Below, piece by piece: positions 44,581 through 54,294 of a stretch of 64,000 nt of DNA. A program made the translations under genes and the position numbers. The stretch comes from Pseudooceanicola algae. Its GTDB lineage: Bacteria > Pseudomonadota > Alphaproteobacteria > Rhodobacterales > Rhodobacteraceae. The notes under the pieces are model-generated. The model was not told where the DNA came from and ran no database searches. It saw nothing but the letters and a program-made list of their open reading frames with translations. Each line of letters begins with the position of its first letter. Positions within the stretch are counted from its first letter, which is position 1. The DNA is taken from NCBI RefSeq assembly GCF_003590145.2, contig NZ_CP060436.1, positions 2,204,001 to 2,268,000 on the forward strand, in the 5' to 3' direction.

Positions 44581-44781
44581 GCCCAGGGCCTCCCCCCGGG
44601 TAGCCGGCTCTGCGGGCCGGCACGTCGCGAAGACCTTGCCCGCCCACGACGCTTCCCCGGCGGAACAGTCAGAAAGCTTTGTATTTTTTTGCATATGGAT
44701 GCATCATATACGCAAAATTATATTTAGGCGTGCACCTGCGGATTCCCGGCAGGAATGCCGCCCGCATGGGGGTTGGGGACA

Positions 44782-45543
44782 ATGGAAAAATGCGAGGCAC
44801 CCCGATCACGACGTGGTCGCGTCAAGACCGTGGCACCCGAGCTGACACCGATCAATCCGGCCCGGACCGAGCCTGTCGAACGTCAGGTCTATCGCAGTCT
44901 CCGGCAGGCCCTGATGCAGGGCCGGATCCCACCGGGCGGGACCATGACCAGCCGGTCCCTCGCCGAAGCGTTGAATGTTTCGACCCAGCCGGTGCGGGAT
45001 GCGCTGAAACGGCTGGAGGCCGATGGCGTGCTGGAGGGCCGCCCGCAAAGCGGTTTTTACCTGCGCGAGATCGGCCAGCAGGAATTCACCGAGATCACCG
45101 AGATCCGGGTACGTCTGGAAGGCCTTGCCGGGCGGTTGGCTGCAACGCGGATCACGCCTGAACGGCTCGGGCTCCTGCGCGAATTGAACGCCCGCTACCT
45201 TGATCGCCCCGATACAAGCTGGAAGCTGACGCTGAACCACAGGTTCCATTTCGCGATCTACCTCAGTGCTGATCGGCCGCATCTTCTGGCGACGATCCGC
45301 AACCTCTGGGTACGCGCTGGTCCCGCGCTGCACCAACATCCCTATACCGGCGCCCCCGATACCATCGTCGCCCTGCATGCGACCATGATCGAGGCGCTGG
45401 CGCAGGGCGACGGGGCGGCGACCGAGGCCGCGATCCGCGCCGATATCTCTGGCGCGGCGGACCTGATCCGCCCGCAACTCCCCCATCTCGTTCCGCTGCC
45501 GTCAGGCGAGACGGGCGACGAGGCCGACGCGCTGTACGGTTAA
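44782..45543 (+). CDS. GntR/FCD-family transcriptional regulator
   Basis: 253 aa from the ATG at 44782; a GTG near 44830 would give a shorter protein. The winged HTH holds VYRSLRQALMQGRIPPGGTMTSRSLAEALNVSTQPVRDALKRLEADGVL, and the C-terminal FCD domain has the acidic/His ligand pattern (ITEIRVRLEG, NHRFHFAIY, LHATMIEAL). It is a single gene convergent with the next GntR gene. Target and ligand are unknown. Confidence 0.88.
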   Translation: MEKCEAPRSRRGRVKTVAPELTPINPARTEPVERQVYRSLRQALMQGRIPPGGTMTSRSLAEALNVSTQPVRDALKRLEADGVLEGRPQSGFYLREIGQQEFTEITEIRVRLEGLAGRLAATRITPERLGLLRELNARYLDRPDTSWKLTLNHRFHFAIYLSADRPHLLATIRNLWVRAGPALHQHPYTGAPDTIVALHATMIEALAQGDGAATEAAIRADISGAADLIRPQLPHLVPLPSGETGDEADALYG

Positions 45544-45603
45544 CCGTCTGGGACCCGCGACAGGAAATGCCCGCCGGCAGGAAATGGACGGCGCGGGCCG
45601 GGT

Positions 45604-46290
45604 TCAGCGCCCCAGGGCTTCTTTCAGGCTGGCCGGGATCGAGGTTCTGTTGCGCAGGTCAAGCGAGGCGACGAGGTCAAGCAGGTGGCTTTTCATCAGG
45701 TCCTCTGCCAGATCGGCATCACGGGTGCGAAAGGCCTCCATCAGCGCGTGGTGGGCCTGGCTTTCGCACAGGGCAGCGCGACGATGCCAGTATAGCGCGA
45801 TGATCAGCGAAGAGCGCGAGACCAGTTCCGAAATGAAGGCTTCGATGGTCGATTGATCGGCAATGCGGGCGATCTCGATATGAAAATGCCCCGAGAGGTA
45901 CAGCGCCCGCCCGGAATCCCCGTCGTCGAGCGCCTGATGTTCGGCGTCGATATGGGCCTGCAGGCGGGCGAAGGCGTCGTCGGTCATGCGTTGGGTGGCA
46001 GAGCGCGTGGTGCGCGGTTCCAGCATGGCGCGGGCTTCAAAGACCTCGCGGGCCTCGCGTACCGTCGGCTGGGCGACGAAGGCCCCGCGATTGCGCTTCA
46101 ACTCGACCAGCCTTCGGTGCGCCAGCGCCTGCAGCGCCGCGCGCACGGTAGTTCGGCTGGTGGTATAGGCCTCGGCGATCTCATCCTCGCCCAGCTTGGT
46201 GCCGGGCGGCAGGCGATGTTCGTGAATGGCCTGCTCCAGATCGGCCGCCACCCAGTCGCTCGTCCCTTTTTTCGCTGCCGTCTTCGCCAT
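45604..46290 (-). CDS. GntR/FCD-family regulator of the divergent ABC operon
   Basis: 228 aa from the ATG at 46290, which has GGGGAT upstream; the frame extends further but earlier starts are not supported. The HTH domain contains LEQAIHEHRLPPGTKLGEDEIAEAYTTSRTTVRAALQAL and the FCD part FEARAMLEPRTT, SGHFHIEIARIADQ, HHALMEAF. It is divergent from the importer operon starting at 46544 and a typical GntR palindrome lies between them, so it very likely represses that operon until the transported compound or its product is present. Confidence 0.9.
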   Translation of the reverse strand: MAKTAAKKGTSDWVAADLEQAIHEHRLPPGTKLGEDEIAEAYTTSRTTVRAALQALAHRRLVELKRNRGAFVAQPTVREAREVFEARAMLEPRTTRSATQRMTDDAFARLQAHIDAEHQALDDGDSGRALYLSGHFHIEIARIADQSTIEAFISELVSRSSLIIALYWHRRAALCESQAHHALMEAFRTRDADLAEDLMKSHLLDLVASLDLRNRTSIPASLKEALGR

Positions 46291-46387
46291 GATCCCCGTT
46301 CTGTTCCGTTGCCCGGACACGTATTCGTTCTGTGGCATCTGGCGCGCTGATGCAAGGTTTCGCCACGGCGGATCTGCCCGGCCATTA

Positions 46388-46397
46388 TTGTATACAA
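46388..46397. promoter_or_regulatory. Probable GntR operator
   Basis: TTGTATACAA, a perfect 10-bp palindrome of the kind bound by FCD-type GntR regulators, in the 253-bp region between the divergent GntR gene and the importer operon. Confidence 0.6.
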
Positions 46398-46543
46398 CTT
46401 TGCATGTAAATTTGTGCACGCGACTGTCGAAACTGCTTCAATTTTGCCCATACCATGTTTTTCGCGCGCTGAGGGTCGAAAAAACTCTGCGGGAATCGCC
46501 GCCCGCCGGGACAGAGTTTCCGGGACATTGGGGATAGGACATC

Positions 46544-47539
46544 ATGCGGACAGGCTACGATCTGGAACTGGTTCACCTGACCAAGCGCTATGGCGATGCG
46601 CTGGCGGTGAAGGACCTGAACCACGTCTTCGCGCCGGGCAGCTATGTCTGCCTGCTGGGGCCATCGGGCTGCGGCAAAAGCTCTACCCTGCGGATGATCG
46701 CGGGACATGAAGAGGTCAGCGAAGGCTCCATCCTGATGAGCGGGCAGGACATTTCCCCCCTGTCCCCGGCCCAGCGTGGCACCGCGATGATGTTCCAGAA
46801 CTATGCACTTTTCCCGCATCTGAACGTGCGTGACAACGTCGCCTTTTCCCTGCGGATGAAGGGCATCGACCGCACCACCCGCCACGGACGCGCCAATGAA
46901 CTGCTCGAACTGGTCGACATGACCAGCTATGCCGACCGCCTGCCTTCGCAGCTTTCGGGAGGCCAGCAGCAACGGGTCGCCCTGGCGCGGGCGCTGGTGA
47001 CCAACCCCAAAGTTCTGCTTCTGGACGAGCCGCTTTCGGCGCTGGACCCTTTCCTGCGGATTCGAATGCGCAGCGAGCTGAAGAAGTTGCAGCGCGAGCT
47101 GGGCATCACCTTCATCCATGTCACTCATGGCCAGGACGAAGCCCTGGCGCTGGCTGACGAGATCGTCGTCATGAACGACGCGGTGATCGAACAGGCCGGG
47201 GCTGCGCGCGATGTCTGGGCCGCGCCGCGGACCGAATTCGTCGCCCGCTTCATCGGCGGCCATAACGTCATTGCGCTTGAGGGCGGCAAGGCCACCGTTC
47301 GCGCCGATGCGGTCCGGATCAGCGAAGACACCCCCGCCGCCACAGGTCACGGCCTGCCCGCCACGGTGGTCGCGGTCGAATATCAGGGCGCCTCCGTCGC
47401 GGTGACCACCCGGACCGAGACCGGGACCGAGGTCCTCGCCCTGCTGCCCGAAGAGCAGTTCTATGCGTCTCCCCAAAACCCCGGCGAGACCGTGCGTCTC
47501 AGCTGGGACGAGGGGCGGCTGCACCGCCTCCTGGCCTGA
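46544..47539 (+). CDS. ABC transporter ATP-binding protein (PotA-like)
   Basis: 331 aa. It has Walker A GPSGCGKSS (about residue 42), the Q-loop MMFQNYALFPHLNV, the signature LSGGQQQRVALARAL, Walker B VLLLDEPLSALD and the switch His in VTHGQDEA. A C-terminal TOBE domain follows. It is the first gene of an operon with a binding protein, two permeases and two enzymes. Confidence 0.92.
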   Translation: MRTGYDLELVHLTKRYGDALAVKDLNHVFAPGSYVCLLGPSGCGKSSTLRMIAGHEEVSEGSILMSGQDISPLSPAQRGTAMMFQNYALFPHLNVRDNVAFSLRMKGIDRTTRHGRANELLELVDMTSYADRLPSQLSGGQQQRVALARALVTNPKVLLLDEPLSALDPFLRIRMRSELKKLQRELGITFIHVTHGQDEALALADEIVVMNDAVIEQAGAARDVWAAPRTEFVARFIGGHNVIALEGGKATVRADAVRISEDTPAATGHGLPATVVAVEYQGASVAVTTRTETGTEVLALLPEEQFYASPQNPGETVRLSWDEGRLHRLLA

Positions 47540-47608
47540 CCGGCCCCCCCAAACCAGTCGGGTCCGCGCGAAGGCCCCGAAATCTGCACCAACAGAGAGG
47601 ATTCCACG

Positions 47609-48880
47609 ATGGCTAAACCCAAGGTAGGCTATTCCCGCCGCACCCTGCTGAAGGCTGGCGGCGCCGCGCTGGCCGCGTCCACCCTGCCCGCCCCGATGCT
47701 TTGGGCGCAGGACACAAAGGACATCGTCCTGCGCCAGTTCGGCACCGGCGTGTCGAACCTGAACGACGTGGCCAAGAAGGTGAAGGAAGACCTGGGCATC
47801 ACGTTGGAAATGACCGCGCTGGATTCCGACAGCGTGACCCAGCGCGCCGCCACCCAGCCCGACAGCTTCGACATTGCCGACATCGAATACTGGATCTGCA
47901 AGAAGGTCTGGCCGACCGGCAACCTGCAGGCCATGGATGTCAGCAAGATCGATAACTACGACAAGATCGTCGGCATCTTCAAATCCGGCAAGCTGACCCC
48001 CGAGACAGACATCGCGCAGGGCACCGCCCCCCATACCGTCGGCTTCATCGAGGAACCGGGCGCCAAGACCTTCGCCTCGGAACAGACGAACTGGATGACC
48101 CTGATCCCGACGATCTACAACGCCGACACCCTGGGCATCCGCCCGGACCTGATCGGCCGCCCGATCGACACCTGGGCCGAGCTGCTGAACCCCGAGTTCA
48201 AGGGCAAGGCCAGCATCCTCGACATCTCGTCGATCGGCATCATGGACATGGCCATGGTCTGCGAAGCCATGGGCGAAGTCGCCTATGGCGACAAGGGCAA
48301 CATGACCAAGGAAGAGATCGACAAGACCATCGCGATCTTCATGGAAGCCAAGAAAGCCGGCCAGTTCCGCGCCTTCTGGAAATCCTTCGACGAAAGCGTC
48401 AACCTGATGGCGTCGGGCGAAGTCGTGATCCAGTCCATGTGGTCTCCCGCGATCACCGCCGTGAAGTCGCGCGGCATCGACTGCGTCTACCAGCCGCTGA
48501 AGGAGGGCTACCGCTCCTGGGGCGGCGGCCTGGGCCTGTCGTCCTCGCTGTCGGGGATGGAGCTGGACGCGGCCTACGACTACATCAACTGGTACCTGTC
48601 CGGCTGGGTCGGCGGCTACCTGATGCGTCAGGGCTATTACTCGGCCGTGCCGGAAACCTCGAAGGAATTCATGTCCGAAAACGAATGGGGCTACTGGTTC
48701 GAAGGCAAGCCGGCCACCGATACCATCACCAGCCCCACCGGCGACACGCTGGCGGCTGCGGGCGATGTGCGCGACGGCGGTGATTTCTACGAACGCATGG
48801 GTTCTGTCGCCTGCTGGAACGCCGTCATGGACGAGAACCAGTACATGGTCCGCAAGTGGAACGAATTCATCGCAGCGTGA
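47609..48880 (+). CDS. Extracellular substrate-binding protein with Tat signal (PotD-like)
   Basis: 423 aa with AGAGAGG before the ATG. The N-terminus carries the twin-arginine motif YSRRTLLKAGG followed by a hydrophobic stretch and a site near WAQD, so it is exported folded by Tat. The rest has the spermidine/putrescine-binding fold (IEYWICKKVWPTGNLQ, EPGAKTF, YDYINWYLSGW). The ligand is probably a small nitrogen compound because racemase and deacetylase-like genes end the operon. Confidence 0.9.
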   Translation: MAKPKVGYSRRTLLKAGGAALAASTLPAPMLWAQDTKDIVLRQFGTGVSNLNDVAKKVKEDLGITLEMTALDSDSVTQRAATQPDSFDIADIEYWICKKVWPTGNLQAMDVSKIDNYDKIVGIFKSGKLTPETDIAQGTAPHTVGFIEEPGAKTFASEQTNWMTLIPTIYNADTLGIRPDLIGRPIDTWAELLNPEFKGKASILDISSIGIMDMAMVCEAMGEVAYGDKGNMTKEEIDKTIAIFMEAKKAGQFRAFWKSFDESVNLMASGEVVIQSMWSPAITAVKSRGIDCVYQPLKEGYRSWGGGLGLSSSLSGMELDAAYDYINWYLSGWVGGYLMRQGYYSAVPETSKEFMSENEWGYWFEGKPATDTITSPTGDTLAAAGDVRDGGDFYERMGSVACWNAVMDENQYMVRKWNEFIAA

Positions 48881-48972
48881 TGACTTGGGGCGGGGGCTGC
48901 GGTCCCCGCCCGACCCCCTCGGGCGGCCCCGCGCCGTCCCCCTTTTTCGCGGACAGGTAGGACCCAAGGGCC

Positions 48973-49830
48973 ATGCAGATCAGAAACCGCCATCTTCTTG
49001 GCTGGCTGGAAGCCGTCCCGCTGACGCTGGTCCTGGTTGCTTTCCTTGTCGCCCCCATCGTGATGATCGTCATCGTCAGCTTCTGGGGCGCGACCGAGTT
49101 TTCGATCTACCCGGCCTTCCAGTTCGACAACTACGCCTACCTCTTCGGCTCGAAGGTGGTGCTGAGCGTCTTCATCTCGACCTTCAAATACGCGCTGATC
49201 ACCTGGATCTTCACCTTCGCCATCGGCTTCACGGTGGCCTATTTCCTCGCCTTTCACATCCGCAGCCTGACCATGCAGGTCGCGCTGTTCCTGATCTGCA
49301 CGATCCCGTTCTGGACCTCGAACATCATCCGGATGATCTCTTGGATCCCGTTCCTGGGGCGCAACGGCATCGCCAACCAGACGCTGATCTCCTGGGGCGT
49401 GATCGACGAGCCGCTGGAATGGCTGCTCTATTCCGACTTCTCGGTGATCCTGGCCTTCGTGCACCTTTACACGCTGTTCATGGTGGTGCCGATCTTCAAC
49501 ACCATGATGCGGATCGACAAATCCCTGCTGGAAGCCGCCCGCGACAACGGAGCCTCGGGCTTTCAGACGCTGCGCCACGTGATCCTGCCGCTGACCAAGC
49601 CCGGCATCATGATCGGCACCATCTTCGTCGTGACGCTGGTCATGGGCGATTTCATCACCGTGCGCTTCATGTCCGGCAGCCAGAGCGCCAACGTCGGGCG
49701 GCTGATCTCCAACGACATCGGGTTGCTGCAATACCCGTCGGCGGCGGCCACGGCGGTGGTACTGCTGTGCACCGTGCTGATCGTCATCGCGATCCTGCTG
49801 CGCTTCGTGAACATCCGGAAGGAGCTTTGA
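48973..49830 (+). CDS. ABC transporter permease (PotB-like)
   Basis: 285 aa with six membrane helices and the EAA loop LEAARDNGASGFQTLRHVILPLTKPG. Together with the following permease it forms the channel of this importer. It ends one base before the next start (TTTGACATGG). Confidence 0.9.
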   Translation: MQIRNRHLLGWLEAVPLTLVLVAFLVAPIVMIVIVSFWGATEFSIYPAFQFDNYAYLFGSKVVLSVFISTFKYALITWIFTFAIGFTVAYFLAFHIRSLTMQVALFLICTIPFWTSNIIRMISWIPFLGRNGIANQTLISWGVIDEPLEWLLYSDFSVILAFVHLYTLFMVVPIFNTMMRIDKSLLEAARDNGASGFQTLRHVILPLTKPGIMIGTIFVVTLVMGDFITVRFMSGSQSANVGRLISNDIGLLQYPSAAATAVVLLCTVLIVIAILLRFVNIRKEL

Positions 49831-49831
49831 C

Positions 49832-50668
49832 ATGGATCGACGCCCCCCCAGCTTCTACTTCCTTTCCGCCTTCTTCGTGCTGTTCCTGCTGTTCCTTTAC
49901 GGCCCGACCTTCACCATCGGCATCCTCAGCTTCCAGGGGCCGCAGGGCGGGCTGACCTTCCCGATGCGCGGGGTCTCGATGCACTGGTTCGCCGACCTGT
50001 TCCAGGAACAGGCCGTGGGTGACATCTGGGGGGCCTTCCGGCGCAGCTTTGCGCTTGGGCTGATGGTCATGGTGACAACCGTCGTCGTGTCGGTCATGGC
50101 GGGGCTGGCGTTCCGCAAGCGCTTTGCCGGGTCGGCGGTGCTGTTCTACCTCGCGATCACGTCGCTGGTGATCCCGTCGATCCTGATCTCGCTTGGCGTC
50201 GGGCTGATCTTCAACCAGCTGGGGCTGAAGATCCACTGGGCCACATCCGGCTTCGGATCGCAGCTGACCTGGACGCTGCCCTTCGGGTTGCTGATCATGT
50301 TCGCGGTCTTCAACCGCTTCGATCGTAGCTTCGAGGAAGCCGCCCGCGACCAGGGCGCGACCGCCTGGCAGACCCTGCGCCACGTGGTGCTGCCGATCAT
50401 CGCGCCGTCGCTGATCGGGGTGGCGCTGTTCGGTTTCACCCTGTCCTACGACGAATTCGCCCGCACCTTGCTGACGGCAGGCAGCTACAACACCCTGCCG
50501 CTGGAGATCTTCGGGATGACCACCAATGTCACCACCCCGGTGATCTATGCGCTTGGCACCCTGACGACGCTGTTTTCCTTTGCCGTCATCGGCTCCTGCC
50601 TGCTGCTGGTCTGGTTGATGGGCAAACGCCGGGCCCGCTTCGGGTCCGACGCGGGCAAGGGGCTTTGA
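49832..50668 (+). CDS. ABC transporter permease (PotC-like)
   Basis: 278 aa with six membrane helices and the EAA loop FEEAARDQGATAWQTLRHVVLPIIAP. The partner of the previous permease. Its TGA overlaps the start of the racemase-like gene (TGATG), so translation is coupled. Confidence 0.9.
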   Translation: MDRRPPSFYFLSAFFVLFLLFLYGPTFTIGILSFQGPQGGLTFPMRGVSMHWFADLFQEQAVGDIWGAFRRSFALGLMVMVTTVVVSVMAGLAFRKRFAGSAVLFYLAITSLVIPSILISLGVGLIFNQLGLKIHWATSGFGSQLTWTLPFGLLIMFAVFNRFDRSFEEAARDQGATAWQTLRHVVLPIIAPSLIGVALFGFTLSYDEFARTLLTAGSYNTLPLEIFGMTTNVTTPVIYALGTLTTLFSFAVIGSCLLLVWLMGKRRARFGSDAGKGL

Positions 50669-51330
50669 TGAAACTGCTCTACATCAACCCCAACTCGACC
50701 GAGGCGATGACCCGCGGCTTGGTCGCCGTTGCGCAAGCCTGCCTGCCCGGGCACGAGGTCATCGGCCTTACCAACCACGACGGCCCGCCCGCCATCGAAG
50801 GGCCCGAGGACGGCGAAGCCACCCTGCCCGGCCTGCACAAGCTGATCGCCGCCAACCGGGACGCCGATGCCATCGTGATCGCCTGTTTCGACGACACCGG
50901 GCTGGCGCAGGCGCAGGCCGCCGCGCCCTGCCCCGTGCTGGGGATCGGGCAGTCCGCCTATGTCATGGCGACATTGATGGGGCGGCGGTTTTCCGTGGTC
51001 ACCTCGCTTGCCGTGTCAATCCCGGTGATCGAGGGCAATATCGCCGCGCAAGGGTTCGCCGGGACCTGTGCCTCTGTCCGGGCCAGCGGCCTGCCGGTGC
51101 TGACCATCGACGAAGGCAGCGAGGCCACCCGCACGACGCTGGCCAAGGCGATCCGCGCCGCAAGGGACGAGGACGGCGCCGAGGCCGTCGTGCTCGGCTG
51201 CGCCGGGATGGCCCCGCTGCGCGCCGACCTTGCCGCCCGGTCGGGCGTGGCGCTGATCGACGGGGTCGAGGCTTCGGCCCATCTTGCGCTGGCCGCTGCC
51301 GGCTTTGCCGCAGGGACGCGCGCTGCATGA
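50668..51330 (+). CDS. Asp/Glu/hydantoin racemase-family protein
   Basis: 220 aa from the ATG that overlaps the permease stop. It has NPNSTEAMTRG at the N-terminus, the first catalytic Cys in VIACFDDTG and the second in VLGCAGM, as in hydantoin racemases and related enzymes. It may invert a 5-substituted hydantoin or an N-carbamoyl/amino acid. Its place behind an importer and before a deacetylase-fold enzyme points to nitrogen heterocycle or ureide breakdown. Confidence 0.85.
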   Translation: MKLLYINPNSTEAMTRGLVAVAQACLPGHEVIGLTNHDGPPAIEGPEDGEATLPGLHKLIAANRDADAIVIACFDDTGLAQAQAAAPCPVLGIGQSAYVMATLMGRRFSVVTSLAVSIPVIEGNIAAQGFAGTCASVRASGLPVLTIDEGSEATRTTLAKAIRAARDEDGAEAVVLGCAGMAPLRADLAARSGVALIDGVEASAHLALAAAGFAAGTRAA

Positions 51331-52211
51331 CCCTGCCCGACCACGGGCGCTACGCCTACTCCCCGATCACCAGGCGCGCCGATTACAGCTGGCCCGAGGG
51401 CAAGCGGCTGGCGGTCTACCTTGGCGTGAACCTTGAACACTTCGCCTTTGGCGAGGGCCGCGGGGCTGCACTTGCCCCCGCCACCAATGAACCGGACGTG
51501 CTGAACTACGCCTGGCGCGACTACGGCAACCGGGTCGGCGTCTGGCGGATGCTGGCCCTCCTGGATCAGCTGGACCTGCCCGCCACCGTGCTGGCCAACA
51601 GCGCGATGTACGACTACGCGCCCGACCTGATGCAGGCCTTCCTGGCGCGCGGAGACGAGATCGCCGGCCACGGCGTCACCAACAGCGAAGCCCAGGGCGA
51701 GATGACGGAGCCCGAAGAACGCGCCATGATCGCCGCCGCGACGGACCGGATCGCGGCAGCGGGCATGGCACCGCAAGGTTGGCTCAGCCCCTGGATCTCG
51801 GAAAGTCGGGTGACGCCGGACCTGCTGCAGGAGGCGGGCTATGCCTATACGCTCAACTGGTGCATGGACGACCAGCCGGTCTGGATGACGACCCGCGCCG
51901 GGCGCATCCTGTCGATCCCCTATCCGCAGGAGCTGAATGACATCCCCGCCATCGTGGCGCGCAAGGACAGCGCGGCAGACTTTGCCGGAATGATCATCGA
52001 CACCTTCGACGAGATGCTGGACCAGTCCAACGACCAGCCGCTGGTCATGGGCATCGCCCTGCATCCCTATATCGTCGGCCAGCCCTACCGGCTGCGCCAC
52101 CTGCGCCGCGCGTTGTCCCATATCGCCGCGGCGCGCGACCGGGTCTGGATCACCCGCGCAGGCGAGATTTCCGCATTGTGCCATGGCGGATTGGCCGGGC
52201 AGATCTCCTGA
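51327..52211 (+). CDS. Polysaccharide-deacetylase-fold enzyme, PuuE allantoinase-like
   Basis: 294 aa starting in an ATGA overlap with the racemase gene. NodB-like fold with YAWRDYGNRVGVWR near the N-terminus and EIAGHGVTNSE and SPWISESRVTPDLLQEAGYAYTLNW in the middle, as in PuuE-type allantoinases and cyclic-imide hydrolases. The canonical metal triad His-x3-His is partly altered (HGVTN). The context suggests hydrolysis of a cyclic ureide or imide rather than a sugar polymer. Confidence 0.82.
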   Translation: MTLPDHGRYAYSPITRRADYSWPEGKRLAVYLGVNLEHFAFGEGRGAALAPATNEPDVLNYAWRDYGNRVGVWRMLALLDQLDLPATVLANSAMYDYAPDLMQAFLARGDEIAGHGVTNSEAQGEMTEPEERAMIAAATDRIAAAGMAPQGWLSPWISESRVTPDLLQEAGYAYTLNWCMDDQPVWMTTRAGRILSIPYPQELNDIPAIVARKDSAADFAGMIIDTFDEMLDQSNDQPLVMGIALHPYIVGQPYRLRHLRRALSHIAAARDRVWITRAGEISALCHGGLAGQIS

Positions 52212-52360
52212 ACGCCGCGCTCGCTCCGTCGTGACGCATCCGTGCCCTGACCCAGCCCGGGCGAAGATTAAAGGCTTCGACCCGACGCACAGGCCTGATA
52301 CCCCAAGGGCACCCCCGCCAGGCGCGGGAGGCGGGACCGCAACAGCAAGGGGCGACAGAC

Positions 52361-53446
52361 ATGTCCAGACGCATCGTCATCATCGGTGGTGGTTATATCG
52401 GCGCACCCCTTGCCCGGTCGCTGGAAAACAGCGCCGATGTCACCCTGGTCGAACCGCGCAGCCATTTCGTGCATACCCCGGCGATGATCCGCGCGGTGGT
52501 GGATTCGACGCTGCTTGACCGGGCGCTGATCCCCTATGACCGGCTGCTGGAAAAGGGGCGGTTGATCCCTGCCCGCGCCACCGGGGTGGACGGGGATGGT
52601 GTCACGCTGGAAGACGGCACGCGGGTCGAGGCGGACTGGATCGTCGTCGCGACCGGTTCCTCCAACGCGATGCCCTTCAAGCCCGAGGGCGCGGATATTG
52701 CAGGCCTGCGCGCGGACAACCAACGCATCCACGCGCAGCTCAGGTCCGCAAGCACAATTGCCATCGTCGGGGCCGGCGCGGTCGGCACCGAGCTTGCCGG
52801 GGAAATCGCCAGCGCCATGCCCGACAAGGCGGTCACCCTGATTTCCGCGGACAAGGCGCTGTTCCCCGGCGTGCCCGGCCGACTGGGCCGCGCCCTTGCA
52901 GACAAGCTGCGCGAACAGGGGGTGAAGCTGATCCTGGGCACGCGGGCCGAGGGCCTTGCCAGCCTGACCGAACCCCATGCAGGCCGCCTGAACATCGGCG
53001 AAAAGGTGCAGAGCTTCGACCTGATCTTCCCGGCCATCGGCTCTCGGGCCAGTTCTGCGCTATTGGAAAACCTGCCCGAGACGCAGAAATCCTTCGCCGG
53101 TCGCGTCCGGACCGACCCGTGGATGCGCCCCTCTTCGCTGCCCAATGTCCTTGCCGCAGGCGACGTGGGCGATGCGGGCGACGCCATGACCATCGTCGCG
53201 ACAAGCCGCCAATTGCCCTGGCTGGAAAGGACGCTGCAGGCCCTCGTGGCAGGCGAAACCATCGAAAATATGAAGCCCTATAAACCCTGGGAGGCCAGGG
53301 CACCCATCCTGGTGCCGCTGGGGCCAGAACGCGGCAATTCCTTCCTTGTCGCCCTTACCGCAGGCGACTGGATCACCCGCAAGATGAAGGGCGAAGACTT
53401 GTTCCTGTCGAAATACCGCAAGCTTCTCAAGGCGGGCCGACCATGA
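52361..53446 (+). CDS. FAD-dependent pyridine-nucleotide oxidoreductase (AIF/NDH-2-like)
   Basis: 361 aa. It opens with the FAD motif RRIVIIGGGYIGAPLA, has the NAD(P) motif IAIVGAGAVGTELAGE (about residue 130) and the second FAD-binding block LPNVLAAGDVGD. The class covers NDH-2-like and AIF-like oxidoreductases. The substrate is unknown. It is separated from the ureide operon by 149 bp and may be independent. Confidence 0.85.
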   Translation: MSRRIVIIGGGYIGAPLARSLENSADVTLVEPRSHFVHTPAMIRAVVDSTLLDRALIPYDRLLEKGRLIPARATGVDGDGVTLEDGTRVEADWIVVATGSSNAMPFKPEGADIAGLRADNQRIHAQLRSASTIAIVGAGAVGTELAGEIASAMPDKAVTLISADKALFPGVPGRLGRALADKLREQGVKLILGTRAEGLASLTEPHAGRLNIGEKVQSFDLIFPAIGSRASSALLENLPETQKSFAGRVRTDPWMRPSSLPNVLAAGDVGDAGDAMTIVATSRQLPWLERTLQALVAGETIENMKPYKPWEARAPILVPLGPERGNSFLVALTAGDWITRKMKGEDLFLSKYRKLLKAGRP

Positions 53447-53610
53447 CCGATGCACCGAACAGGGCGTAGTCAAATCGCCTGACCCCGCGCCGGCCCAACT
53501 GTGTAGACGAGACGTCATTCGACGAGGTGCCAGGATGACCGGGCAGAATTTTCGACGGGAATACCGACCAGCCGCGTAGTATCAGGAACATCGTTCCCCC
53601 CGGAGTTGCC

Positions 53611-54255
53611 ATGATCCCCTGTTTCGCCATCGCCACCGCACTTGCCGCGCTTGCCTCCTCGGCCGTCAGCGCCGAAACCTTTTCGGCCGATGTCTGGGCC
53701 GACAATTGGTTCGAGATGCGCATCGACGGCGAACTGGTGGCCGAAGACAGCGTGCCGATCACGACGGAACGCTCCTTCAACGCCGAAAGCTTTGTCTTCG
53801 AGGCCGACCGCCCCTTCGTGATCGGTCTTGTCGCCAAGGATTTCCGGGAAAACGACACCGGGCTGGAATATATCGGCTCGCGGCGTCAGCAGATGGGCGA
53901 TGGCGGCGTGATCCTTCAGATCAAGGATGCGTCCGGTCAGGAGGTCGCGGTCAGCGATGATGCCTGGCAATGTCTGGTCACCCATACGGCGCCGCTCGAC
54001 AAGTCCTGCGAGGATGCCAGTGATCCGGTCGCGGGCGACGACGTCTGCTCCTTTGACATATCCGAGGAGCCCGAGGGCTGGGACACGGAGGATTTCGACG
54101 CCTCCGTCTGGCCGCAGGCCAATGTCTATACCGAGACCGAAGTCGACCCGAAGATGGGCTATGACGAGATCGCCTGGTCGGAGGACGCCAAGCTGATCTG
54201 GGGCCCCGACCTTGAGCAAAGCAACACGGTGCTTTGCCGCCTGACGGTCGACTGA
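53611..54255 (+). CDS. Secreted acidic protein of unknown function
   Basis: 214 aa with a signal peptide (AIATALAALASSAVSAE). The mature protein is acidic and beta-rich with Trp and Cys residues (DDAWQCLVTH, KSCEDAS, DVCSFDI, VLCRLTV), which suggests disulfides and a carbohydrate-binding-like fold. I recognise no family. It is followed 39 bp later by a second secreted, lectin-like protein. Confidence 0.75.
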   Translation: MIPCFAIATALAALASSAVSAETFSADVWADNWFEMRIDGELVAEDSVPITTERSFNAESFVFEADRPFVIGLVAKDFRENDTGLEYIGSRRQQMGDGGVILQIKDASGQEVAVSDDAWQCLVTHTAPLDKSCEDASDPVAGDDVCSFDISEEPEGWDTEDFDASVWPQANVYTETEVDPKMGYDEIAWSEDAKLIWGPDLEQSNTVLCRLTVD

Positions 54256-54294
54256 CCGCTCGCCCCGACACGGTCAATTCAAGGACACGTCACG

